Made by a program: the position numbers and the translations under genes. The notes under the pieces are model-generated. The model was not told the DNA's origin. It made no database searches and worked only from the letters and a program-made list of their open reading frames with translations. Positions 54,232-64,000 of a stretch of DNA of 64,000 nt are shown here, in pieces (the first letter of the stretch is position 1; each line of letters begins with the position of its first letter). The stretch comes from Deinandra increscens subsp. villosa. Lineage: Eukaryota; Streptophyta; Magnoliopsida; Asterales; Asteraceae. Location of the stretch: NCBI GenBank assembly GCA_039602395.1, contig JBCNJP010000003.1, forward strand, positions 73,346,334 through 73,410,333, given 5' to 3'.

Positions 54232-55563
54232 TCGTATTTTTAATAAAATCCAAGGGTTTTATACCCTTATTTCATGTATTCTCATATCATTAACACAAAT
54301 TATAAGATCAAATACTAGCAAGATATGATCATAAGTGCATAAAATCACATAAATCACATGAAATCATAGATTTTTGTTCATGCATGCATCATCTAACTCA
54401 CTAGTTGAGATTTCCTCACAAACTTTGTGTTTCATCTTAAATATTCATTTGATCTTTCATAAAACTCAAGTTTATGACTTAGATTTAACATGCATGTGAG
54501 TTTTTAGATGATCAAACCCTAATACTAAGCTTATCACACAAAAACACACACTAACACACACATCACGATTTTTGTGTGTGTGAGTGGAGTTTTTCACATA
54601 AATCTTTGTGTTTTGAAGCTTAATCCTTCCAAATCCACCATAACTTATCAAAACTTGATGTTGGTTCTTGGATTTGGAAGTGGGTTTTGAGATTTAGAAG
54701 AAGATTAGATGAAGTTTGCTTACTTTGAAGCTAGAGAGAGAGAGTGGGGTTCTTGATGTTCTTGAATCTTGAAGAAGATGGATGAAGATGGGATGAAGAT
54801 TTGAAGATTCAAGTGTTGTGTGTGTTTTTAGAGAGAGAGAGAGAGATCAAGTGAAATGAGAGTGGGGGGGGGGGGGGGGTTCTCGGCCGAACATATAGAG
54901 GGAGAGGGAGAGTGTTTAATTTTTTTTTTGTTTTATAAACTTTCACTTATTTGCATGTGTGTGGAGATTTTTAAAAAAAAATCTAGTAATGATAACCTTC
55001 TACTTATCATTACCTATACACCACATCACATAAATGTGATTTATTTTTACACTCCAACTACATATATACATATATATTTACGACATGCATACATACACAC
55101 ACACACCAATCTCTTTTAATTTTTATAAATCTCAAGTTAATACACAGTGTATGTCGTGTTTTACGGATATTTTTCCGAATCCAATAAATTCAAATAATTA
55201 TATCAAAATTCATAAATTTAAATTACGCTCAGAACCGTATAATTATTTTTCAGTTTCGTCACACTTGGTCGGAGACCAAAAGTAGTGACGTTTTTACACG
55301 ATTCGAATTCATTATTGCGTAATTTTCTCTCATTTATCACCAACCGAATGTATAACTTTTTCTAAAGGCTCTAACTCATATACATTCATAATCTAAAACT
55401 AAACGAATTATTTTATTCGTTCCGTTAGCCGGTTCACATTTACGAGACTTTATCTAATATTATAATACTCAATTAATTCACATAATCATAATTAATTCTA
55501 AATAAGCCTTAATAAATTCTAGATTATCATTTTTAATCTAAGATTAAAGTGACGGGTGTCACA
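52192..55563 (-). mobile_element. TE-8 5' LTR (complete, 3.4 kb)
   Basis: 3,372 bp, TGTAACATCCC to GGTGTCACA on +. Nearly identical to 43526-46641 over the shared part. Includes a longer (TA)n tract (about 54181-54226), (GA)n and a run of 16 G at 54864-54879. Very long for a gypsy LTR but within the chromovirus range. Confidence 0.93.
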
Positions 55564-56519
55564 GATTCCACTCGCCACTACATCCATCGCCCCACCTTTC
55601 CACACACTTATTAAGATGGCTTTTCCATAAGCCACCAGCTCAGCACAGCGACCCGACTGTAGCTCCGTCGAGGCACGGTTCCCTAAGCCACATACTTATA
55701 GGAAAGTAGTAACTCCTTGCTTATTTCAATTCCTCTTTAGGAGCTACCAAGACAGTGACCAAATTCTTCTCTTTTCGCACACATGCTGAGGAAATGGTCT
55801 ATGCTTTGTTTTACCAGGTCATTATTCTCATCTTAATGACTTTACTCCCAAACATGCACACTACCCACCCCTGGCCAAATGACTAAGTTCTTAGGTTTAT
55901 TAGTGGACAGTGACAAAATCTTTATGTGTTACAACAAAGACACATCCCCTCATTTACGATTGATGTTTTTATATAGGAAGTACCGCAGCGTATCCACAAC
56001 ACTTCCGATATACCGGGCAACCATACCATTATGCTTATATATAAGAAGCACCATAGTGTATCCACTACTAATATATAGTAAATGCACACATGTTCTTGCA
56101 CTTAAACACAATACACTATGTTGTCCACTAATAACTCCCTCATAATTATGTCAGTTGGTTTCAAAGCAAGTAATACACACATCACATTTACAAAATCAAC
56201 CATTTTGCAAAAAAAAAAAAGAAAAAAAAAGAAAAAAAAAGCAAAGCATTATCGTAACATAGCATGTATACCAGCCCAAAACAATTAAAACATTTTGAAG
56301 CAGGGCTTCATAGAACTCACCTGAGCCTAGCACCACAATTTCACCGATCCCGATAGCTAACCAAAGCAATCAACTCCTCACTTTATCCGATGTCCTGAAC
56401 CAAGCATTCATGTGAGGTTAAACACTTCCTATCATACAAATTTACTCTAACGATTAGACCTAACACAAACACGAAGAGATCCATCTCTTTAACAAAAACA
56501 TCTCATTTTGTAAATGATG
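55564..56519. other. Unclassified repeat-like sequence right of TE-8
   Basis: No supported ORF. It contains a purine tract (A runs broken by G) at about 56209-56242. It may be part of a gypsy LTR on - that ends GGTGTTACA near 58420 (on - TGTAACACCCTG), but its other end is not found. Confidence 0.3.
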
Positions 56520-58212
56520 TGTTGCAAACACATCTTGTTTTTCCGTGTATTTTTTTATATAAATTGAGTCGATTTTTAGTCTTTTGTGTTTGCTTTTATC
56601 TATTTTATAGTATTTAAGTCTTAATGTACTATTGAGTCATTTTTGTATATTTTGTGTGAATTTAGTTAAATATTTGAGCATTGTGTTTAATTAGGATAAT
56701 GTGATTTACTTGTGATTGTTCGAGAATATTTGGTTGTAGGTTGACATAAGAGTTTAGGGGATGGTATGACAATTCATCTAAGTCGAGGGCTGCAAGGAAA
56801 TAAATTATGAAAGATTAAGGACTGGCGTTGCATTAATGGAAGTTCAGGGGCTATATTGAAAATATAAAAAACTTCATGAAATCAAAATGTGAATTCGAAG
56901 AAGCATACGTATTAGATTCATCATAATTCGAAAATGGATAGATTAATTTTAAAGGGAATTAATTTGATATTGAGGGACTTGCACCGTTGCACGTGAAGTT
57001 AAAGTGGGTGACCACAATTAATTTGGAGGGGAATAAAAAACCCTATGAAGGGATATTAGATTCCTCCGGATGACAATGTACGGGAGAGAAGAAAGGAGAA
57101 AGAAATTCAAGCAACCAGGCACACAGGCTGAGCACGTTAAAAAGTCAAATTAATTATTAAGCAAGCAAGCAGGTAGGCTGGTAGTTGGATTGATTTATTT
57201 TCTTTTTCGATTAACGGTATCCTTGACATCGTTTTTGTTCGTTTTTATGTCAAGAATATGATTGTTGGCTAAACAATTCGTACCACCTAGGCCGTTATGA
57301 TGAATTTTGACAATTGTGATTTCGCTCCGTTTATGGATTTTTGTTGGACGGATTAATGTTTTAGTAAAATATTGCTGATTTTCTGTTTTAATGCAAATGA
57401 ATACTGATTTTGAGTTATGCATTGATTGTATGTTCCTCATGTTGCTCTCTGAATGTCTTTCATAGTAGGGTTGCATGCTAGACTTCTTACATTTGTGTTT
57501 GTAATTAATAGGTGGTTTAGGATTTATCCCATGCCATAGGAATTGCTCTTTGTTGGTAAATTGAAATTTGTGTTATGCTAGGTTTAGACAATCCGGGAGG
57601 TGATAAATCTAGTGGGTAATCGGGTTTGTTAGAGTTTTAGGTTAAATTGCATTGGGAGAAGGATTCCCTAGTAGCTTTAGCTTACTTGCTATTCCATGTT
57701 GATTCAGCAGGTTAGTGACAACCATTTTCATCTTTTAGGTGTTTGGGATAGGAACAATCCGGAAGGTGACCTATCCGTTCGGGTACTAGAACATCGTTAG
57801 GGACAATCCGAGAGGTGACTTAACTCAATCAGTGTGCGTATTCGATTCTTAGGATTTCCTATTGCGTCACACACGGAGAGTGATCTGAGGTCCAATAGGG
57901 GCTTCTTAGAGTTGTCATCAATATCCTCATTCCGTCATAATATTCCATAGCCGAGTGAATATGCGGGTGTTAAATGGGATTCTAGATCTAGGTGGTGCTT
58001 CTCTCTCATCTGATAGTCCTCTTAAGTTTTCTAATTTCGGTTACCTGTAGTTAAAGTAGTTAAGTAGTTAAATAAATCTTAAAACCAAAATTCTCAAATT
58101 TCCAATTATTCATAAAGTTCTTAGTTGATTCTAGCTATAATAGTGTCTTTAGGGTTCGATATCCGGTCTTACGTAAGCTATTCTACTAACGAGGTCTTAC
58201 GTAAGAATTGAA
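56520..58212 (+). mobile_element. Possible LTR-like block, + orientation
   Basis: Begins near TGTTGCAAACACATC and ends after GGTTCGATATCCGG and two copies of GGTCTTACGTAAG (about 58168 and 58192). A TATA-like AATAAAAAACCC lies near 57034, followed by an A/G-rich leader. Three copies of ACAATCCG(G/A)(G/A)AGGTGA lie near 57587, 57750 and 57800. Composition resembles Athila/Tat-type LTRs; no partner or primer site was found. Confidence 0.3.
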
Positions 58213-59661
58213 CAAATCCATACCTTGATCTGTGAATTTAAACTTCAAAAATCTGCTCTAAACACTTCTCAAACAGATCTTGCAATCACAGTCTACTATC
58301 GAGTCTCGTTTTCGCCCATGTTCCTTATTTTCAAATCGATATCATCTTCAAGTGATGTAACCTTCATGAATCACTTAAATAATTGAGTCTATTTCTAGCT
58401 CGAGAGATCAGGGTGTTACAAGGGGTGGATGAAAAGCCAATGTAATCAATATATGTTACGATTATCTACTCTATCATACATGATAAAAGATGGTTCAAAT
58501 TCTCCCTCAAAAGTATTTATAACAGTTTAAAAGAGGGTTGAGCAAGGCGAATCCAAATGAAATGATATCGAAATGTGAAAACCTAGTCGTCCTAAAATAA
58601 ATATATGACAACTAAAGGTCTGATAGATTGGGTCGACATCTATATCACCCAATGAGTTTGGTCAAGTCTTGATGTCTATGTCACCCAATAAGACAACTTA
58701 AGTTCTGATAGATTGGGTCAACATTGACATCTATGTCACCCTATTGTTGGTAATTAATTGGCATAGGAAAGTATATTTATTGTCCAAATAATATGTCGTC
58801 TCGTTTACGTTTGGAAAAATAATGGAATATATATATTTATATATAAGTATTTTTCCCGATAAGTGTAACTTCAAAGATAATATTTAATTCCTTAAATATT
58901 ATTGCAAATTTCTCAGCATTTAAGAAAATATATAACTCCTAAAGCCGATGTCCAAAAATATACGTTTTTCAGTGTATGTCAAATACGCGGTATTTTCCAA
59001 TATTCTTAGAAAATAATATCTTTCACAAAAATAATCTTATTTATATATCAACATGACTGAAATAAAAGTCGTTATATTTTATGTTTCTAAAATGACGGTT
59101 TTGACGATAAAAGTATCGGTTTCGTCTCTACAACTCGTTTATGACACTTTTAGTTTCCAAAACACACGGTAAACATATGTTAAGGTATTTTAAGTCTCAA
59201 ATTACTTCATTCACAATGTTTATCTCACGAAAACATATCTTTCCAAAATTAGCGTTTTAGGGTTCCAATAGTGTCGATTTTCGGGTCTGTTTTTTCACAA
59301 AACAAGATCTTTTCTTTTGTGATGTTTTATACAAGTTTAGCCACTAAAATATATCCAAACTTTTTTTTATCTAAAATCATCTATAAGCAGACCAAAAATC
59401 TCAAACTTGTTAGGCTTGAAATTAGGATTTCCAAGTGTTGTTTTTGTGTTCAAGGGTTCTAAAGTCATTTTCAATCAAATTTTCTTTTAAAAAAAAGTTG
59501 TAGGTAACTTGTGTAAAATAATTTTATATGTTCAAAACATGTCATGAGTCAGGTTTGAGATTTCAACCACAAAAGCCTAGTTTTTTATGAGTTCATCACA
59601 TGATTTCAAGTATAGATTTATAACATAACTCAAACACTAAAAGACTTTCCATAGGTCTAAA
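58213..59661. other. No gene; AT-rich, with a short tandem repeat
   Basis: No ORF supported (59271-59462 looks accidental). About 58617-58745 holds two and a half copies of a unit with TGATAGATTGGGT and ATGTCACCCAAT, about 80 bases apart. GGTGTTACA near 58420 could be an LTR terminus. Confidence 0.4.
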
Positions 59662-59679
59662 CACTAGTACAAATATAAC

Positions 59680-60720
59680 CTTCGGTCACCTCAGAAAAGT
59701 GTGACCGTAAGTGATTAGACACGCTTATTTTTTCCGTCTGTGACCAAAGGTCACGCCACTGCAGGGTAGATAAGGTTACATGTAAATTCAGTTACCGTAT
59801 GATACAAAAAAATGTGACCATAGATAAAAAGTGTGACTATAGACTAGCGATTTTTCTTGCTGGATCAATAGTTCTATCGAATAATGTGATCATGAACCCT
59901 TTGTAGTAACACTTATTTTTATTTTAATGACAAAATGTTCCTAAATGGTGACATGATTTTTGTGTTCACTATGACGTTTTGCTAATAACTGATCACATAA
60001 CTAATATTTAAGTGTGACTATTGTTTAGGTTTTAAAGAGACACAATTTTGTTATGTGTGACTATTTCATAAATTTTGATGTAGAATATGACTATTCATAT
60101 TTTTTAGAGACACAAAAATATCTAGAGTGACTATTGGTTGGTATATGGTCACAACTATACACCCATTTGTTAATATAAAGTAACCATTATATACTTCTAG
60201 TGACATAATGTTCCTAAATGGTCACATGATTTTTGTGTTCACTGGGACGTTTTGCTAACAATTGGTCACATAACAAATATTTAGGTGTGACTGTTACTTA
60301 GGTTTTAGAGACACAACTTTAGTCACACTTTTAGTTTCTATGTGACTGTTAATGTATTTTAGATACAATTAACTAAGTAAATTGTGACTATATATTGTCA
60401 ATAAGCACACAGTTGTTAATATAGAGTGAGCATTTTATACCGTTTAGTGGCATAAAACAAATTAAATTGAGACGGAAAACATTTTACAATCATAGTACAT
60501 ATTTGTAAGTGTCGCTTTTGTTATAGCTTTAGTCACATTAGTATTGAATATTAGTTTTCACATATGATACATGAAGACATGACTATAAAACTGTTATAGT
60601 CACTGTTTTATATTCTATGTGACTGCTTCTGTATTTTAAATACACAATTGTTAATATAAAGAGACAATTGTGTACATTTTAGTGACATAAAATAAAAAAA
60701 TATAAAATGAGACCAAAATG
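59680..60720. repeat. TE-9 subterminal repeats
   Basis: Dozens of short GTGAC(C/T) motifs (GGTCAC, TGTGACTAT, GTGACC) in both directions. Subterminal arrays of this kind are the binding sites of the accessory protein in En/Spm elements. Spacing is irregular. No ORF. Confidence 0.7.
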
Positions 60721-60899
60721 GTTAAATAATAATAGTATTTGTTTTAATTGGGATTTTTTTATCATGTAGTCACATTATTTAAAATAAAATGAAAGTAATA
60801 CCATAAACCGACAATTTTAAACGATAAAAACATACACTATTAGAATAAATGAAATTGGTCCACAAATATAATTTTTCATGATTAAAGAAAACATAGATA

Positions 60900-62451
60900 C
60901 ATCTTAACCTAAATCATCCTAGAGTTTAATCTTCTTAGTAACTTTCTTCAGCTTCACGACGCCATCTCTCGTCACATATAATGTCTTTTAAACTTGTGTG
61001 CCTGCATCTTCATTATGTTGATCCCGGTGTGATAATTGGTTCCTATATCAACATTGAAATATAAAAAAAAACAAATAATAAATGAAAACTAATTTAATTT
61101 GAAAAATAATATAATGTACTATAGAAAGTAATAAATTAAAAGAAACGAACATTTGATTCACCAATGGCAAGGAACTTTGGCCAAGCAACAAAATGGTTTA
61201 GTGTTTTTTCGACTGTTTTGTCACCACTAGTCTCATATGGTATAAATGATGCTGGTATTTTCAGTTCATCAATCGATACTCTGTAGCAGTCATCTTGGAG
61301 TGGAACTCCGTGAATGTCTTATATATGTTTGGACAAGTAATGGTACATAAAGCGACAATTTGTCTCTTGGATGGATAGGCTAGTTTACACTTGATAGTCT
61401 ACAATGATTTATGTTATTTTAAGATCAAAAAAGGAAACAATACAACACGCATATTTGTCAAAGTACATACATGCATGACTTCTGGTGAAGGTGTGGTTTC
61501 TGCCACAGGAGGGAAAGTATCTTTTTTGGCGTCAACCTTATTTTTGATGGCTTTAACATTCCTAAGTATCACTACATAATTCACACATGAAAAATTAGTA
61601 ATTGTTGATTTAAAAATTAAATAAATTGATTTTGAAAAAATAACTTACTAGGACTCCAGCCCTCGTGGCTTCTTTCCGTGTGATTTTATCAGCAGTGGCA
61701 TTAGATGGGGCTTTTTTCTGGTTTTCTTTGCAGCTTCCTATATATATATATATATATATATAGGATTAGGATCGTGTGAAAACCCATTTATTTTGTGAAA
61801 ACGTGAAAACCACTTTAAAACCTTTATAACTTTTTCATACGTTAATGTTTTTTCATGAAATTTGCGCCAAAAGTCTTAGAATTACGTTATCTTTAATTCT
61901 ATAAAAACCAAAAACAAAAAAAAACGTTTTTTTATTTTTTTTTATTTTTTTTTCCCGTTTTTGGTACACATGTGTACCACAATAAAAAAACTCAAAATTT
62001 AATATGAGTTACTAATAGTTTTAAAAGGAAATTGCACCCTAATTATTATAGTTTTATTATCTTTATATCTAAAGAAAAAAAATAACATTTTATGATTTTT
62101 TAAGTATTGTTACACATGTGTACTATGTTTAATTATCATTCGTAACATAAATGTTTTATTGTTTTTAGTATGTTTTTAATATATTTTTAACATAAGGAGT
62201 GTTTTTATACTTTATAATTCGTTTTTGTGTAGTAGTAGTGATGATGGTACACATGTGTACCAAAAACGAAAAAAAAAACGTTTTTTTTTTACGTTTTTTT
62301 TTAAAATATTGTTTTCCAGAGTTATAGATAACGTAATTCTAAGACATTTGGCGCAAATTTCATGAATAAACATTAACGTATAAAGAAGTTATGTAGGTTT
62401 TAAAGTGGTTTTCACGTTTTCACAAAATAAAGGGTTTTCATAGGATCCTTC

Positions 62452-62505
<54 letters not shown>

Positions 62506-63850
62506 ACATGGAAGATTATAAATTACTGATTTAATGTAAAAGAACTTAAATTTTACATATTACTGGAGTTACTTCTGCCTTTGTTGATTCTTTCTGTCTG
62601 AATTAACATTAGAGTTACCGGTCCATTTGTGATCGATTGACTTAACTACGTCTGAGACCGATTGATAGGAGTTCTGACAGTGACCTCATCAGAAGTAAAG
62701 TACAAGTAAAAAGTTATAAATTCTTTCTATCTATCCAAGTAAAATGCTCTAATAGTCAGAATCACTTACTTGCGTTGTACATCCGTTTGTATTAGGTTGC
62801 ACCACCTGCCCCTCAGGTGGAAGAGTGGCTAATATCCGAGCTATGTTCTTTTCTTGTTCCGTCACCCTTGCTTTCAACTCCTTAAGTTTTTCATCCTTTT
62901 CCTGTTTTTGTTTTCTCTCCTTTTCTAGTTCAACTTGAAACTCCTTCACCTGTTGTTTCATGGAGCCTCTATTTCTGGGAAAATTAAAATATTTAGTAGG
63001 ATTGATTCACGTGCCAACACCTATTAAGGGTCCACAGTTTTCCTTTCCTAAGACTATTGTCATGGCATCATTGCCTGGCTCAACTGTCAACTGTCCATCA
63101 GTGATCTTTTTTTTCATTTTTCACCTATACAAATAAATATGTCATATACATTAACTGAATTCACATATATTAATTATAGTAATGGAGTAAGTAAAAGTAA
63201 AGTTTCAGTGAACCCACTAGTTCTTCTGCGATTGCTTTAACATTGTCATCTTCTAGTGCGCCTGTTCTATTTTCACGTGCTTTATACCACATCAGTGACC
63301 GGGAAGTCATTTTATATTTATCAATTACTTTACTTTCAACCTTGTTATAATTTACAGAAAAAAAATCACATTAGTATAAAATCACAACATATGATGTTTA
63401 AGTCCTAAACATGTATTGAGGAACAAGTTATGGTTAAATCTTACACTAAGGGTGAAGGGTGAAAAATTACCAGTTTCTCTTCAAGGGTAGAATATCCACC
63501 CCCCAAGCGGTGGTTATAAATAGACTTTGAACGAGTAGCTTTTGTCCTCACTGAAACAGCCTTCCAATAAAACAAGATTTACAGTAAATTTTTTTGTAAT
63601 TTATTTAACTAATAAAATAGCATAAATTATTATGAAGGTAAAAGGAAGATTTAGGCCTTGAATTCGTCAGATTGTGTGTGGTTAGCAAAGTTGTCCCAGT
63701 GTTCTTGGTTAAAGATTATTGTCCGGTACCATTTTGGGATTTTTGCTAACTTCTTGGGTTTGCCCAGGTTCGGTAGTATGTCAGATTCATACACCTTACT
63801 TCTAAAGATTCGCAAGAGCATACGTAGGCGGTTCATAACATATTTTTTCT
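60900..63850 (-). pseudogene. TE-9 plant transposase (Ptta/En/Spm-type) gene, exon remnants
   Basis: Protein pieces on -, from upstream to downstream: PKWYRTIIFNQEHWDNFANH (63836-63651), SIYNHRLGGGYSTLEEK (about 63540-63470), MTSRSLMWYKARENRTGALEDDNVKAIAEEL (about 63320-63220), NDAMTIVLGKENCGPLIGVG (about 63090-63010), a Lys/Glu coiled coil (62961-62749), then VPLQDDCYRVSIDEL..FVAWPKFLAIGES (about 61310-61150), and a basic C-terminus VVKLKKVTKKIKL ending near 60925. This order matches the PF03004-type accessory transposase of plant CACTA elements with its C-terminal domain. Introns separate the pieces; TE-10 lies in one. Exact exon limits are not resolved and stops are present. Confidence 0.65.
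61741..62501. mobile_element. TE-10, foldback/MITE-like element in a (TA)n tract
   Basis: Element 61761-62456, flanked by (TA)n on both sides. The outer roughly 150 bases form an inverted repeat: TAGGATTAGGATC..GTGAAAACC at the left pairs with GGTTTTCACG..GGATCCTTCCCCTA at the right, close to 90% by eye. Perfect 16-bp palindromes GGTACACATGTGTACC lie at about 61963-61978 and 62244-62259. No ORF. It sits in an intron of the TE-9 gene. Confidence 0.7.
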
Positions 63851-64000
63851 ACCTTTATCAACTTTGTAATAAAGTTGAAATAATAGTGATGAATATGTTA
63901 GGCTTTGAATGAAATTGCAGTGTATAATAACAATAAGATGAGTTGCAAGTACAAATAAGTAATCAAGAGTTTACCGTTGTCTTTTCCCATAGCTTTTCCC

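Larger units (their letters stand above)
59662..64000 (-). mobile_element. TE-9, CACTA (En/Spm-type) DNA transposon, one end
   Basis: Starts CACTAGTACAAATATAACC, a typical CACTA terminal inverted repeat, followed by about 1 kb of subterminal repeats, then coding exons on - that run off the window. Other terminus and main transposase (TNP2-type) are not in view. Confidence 0.75.

Noticed and set aside
55564..59661. A host gene between TE-8 and TE-9
   Set aside because: No ORF with domain or splice pattern; ORFs at 55879 and 57195 are short and AT-rich.
61391..61579. Plus ORF inside TE-9
   Set aside because: Overlaps the antisense of a TE-9 exon/intron region; no support.
1..64000. tRNA genes, CRISPR arrays and bacterial-type operons
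   Set aside because: TGGTATCAGAGC sites are retroelement primer sites, not tRNA genes; repeats are not spaced like CRISPR; introns and LTRs show plant nuclear DNA.

Overview
This is nuclear DNA of a flowering plant, and all of it that I can classify is transposable element. I see no host gene, tRNA, rRNA or CRISPR array. Evidence for a plant: Ty1/copia elements with tRNA-Met primer sites, a Tat-type Ty3/gypsy element, a chromodomain Ty3/gypsy element, a CACTA transposon with a plant-type (Ptta/En/Spm) protein, and GT-AG introns. An accessory protein at 16517-17554 resembles a domain I recall from Asteraceae retroelement annotations, so an asterid is my best guess (low confidence). Element names (TE-1 to TE-10) are mine.

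Layout. TE-1 (1-3258, +) is the gag remnant and 3' end of a copia-type element that has no pol. Its 3' LTR (2905-3258) is also the 5' LTR of TE-2 (+), whose gag starts at 3825, breaks at 4006, and resumes at 35098-36363. The 31,091-bp block in between (4007-35097, flanked by GATAT on both sides) is TE-3, a copia element on +. TE-3 has been hit twice. A solo LTR of its own family (8907-10039, TSD GAAAC) sits in its reverse transcriptase. TE-4 (11922-34279, -), a SIRE-like copia element with a large extra ORF after pol, sits in its 3' LTR. TE-4's gag is in turn split by TE-5 (24690-33141, -), a Tat-lineage gypsy element with two RNase H domains and a spliced antisense accessory gene. This is nesting four deep, and most of it is proven by target duplications and rejoining gag/pol frames.

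Right of 36363: TE-6 (36364-40838, -) is a second gag-only element of the TE-1/TE-2 family. TE-7 (40839-43525) is a long solo LTR. TE-8 (43526-55563, -) is a young chromovirus-type gypsy element with LTRs of about 3.1-3.4 kb, a nearly complete gag-pol, and an extra ORF upstream of gag. From 55564 to 59661 lie unclassified LTR-like repeats. TE-9 (59662-64000, -) is one end of a CACTA transposon, with a (TA)n-flanked foldback element (TE-10) inside it.

Most unusual signals. (1) TE-3's LTR carries an open reading frame that ends at a splice donor. An acceptor just before gag joins it in phase with gag, so a first coding exon of Gag may lie inside the LTR. (2) TE-4, TE-5 and the TE-1/2/6 family each carry their own short motif scattered over LTR, untranslated and coding parts. 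(3) TE-1 and TE-6 share the same gag-to-3'-end organisation without pol, as expected of a propagating gag-only family. (4) TE-5's antisense gene has its own TATA box and intact GTAAGT introns. All coding regions are broken to some degree; TE-8 is the least damaged.
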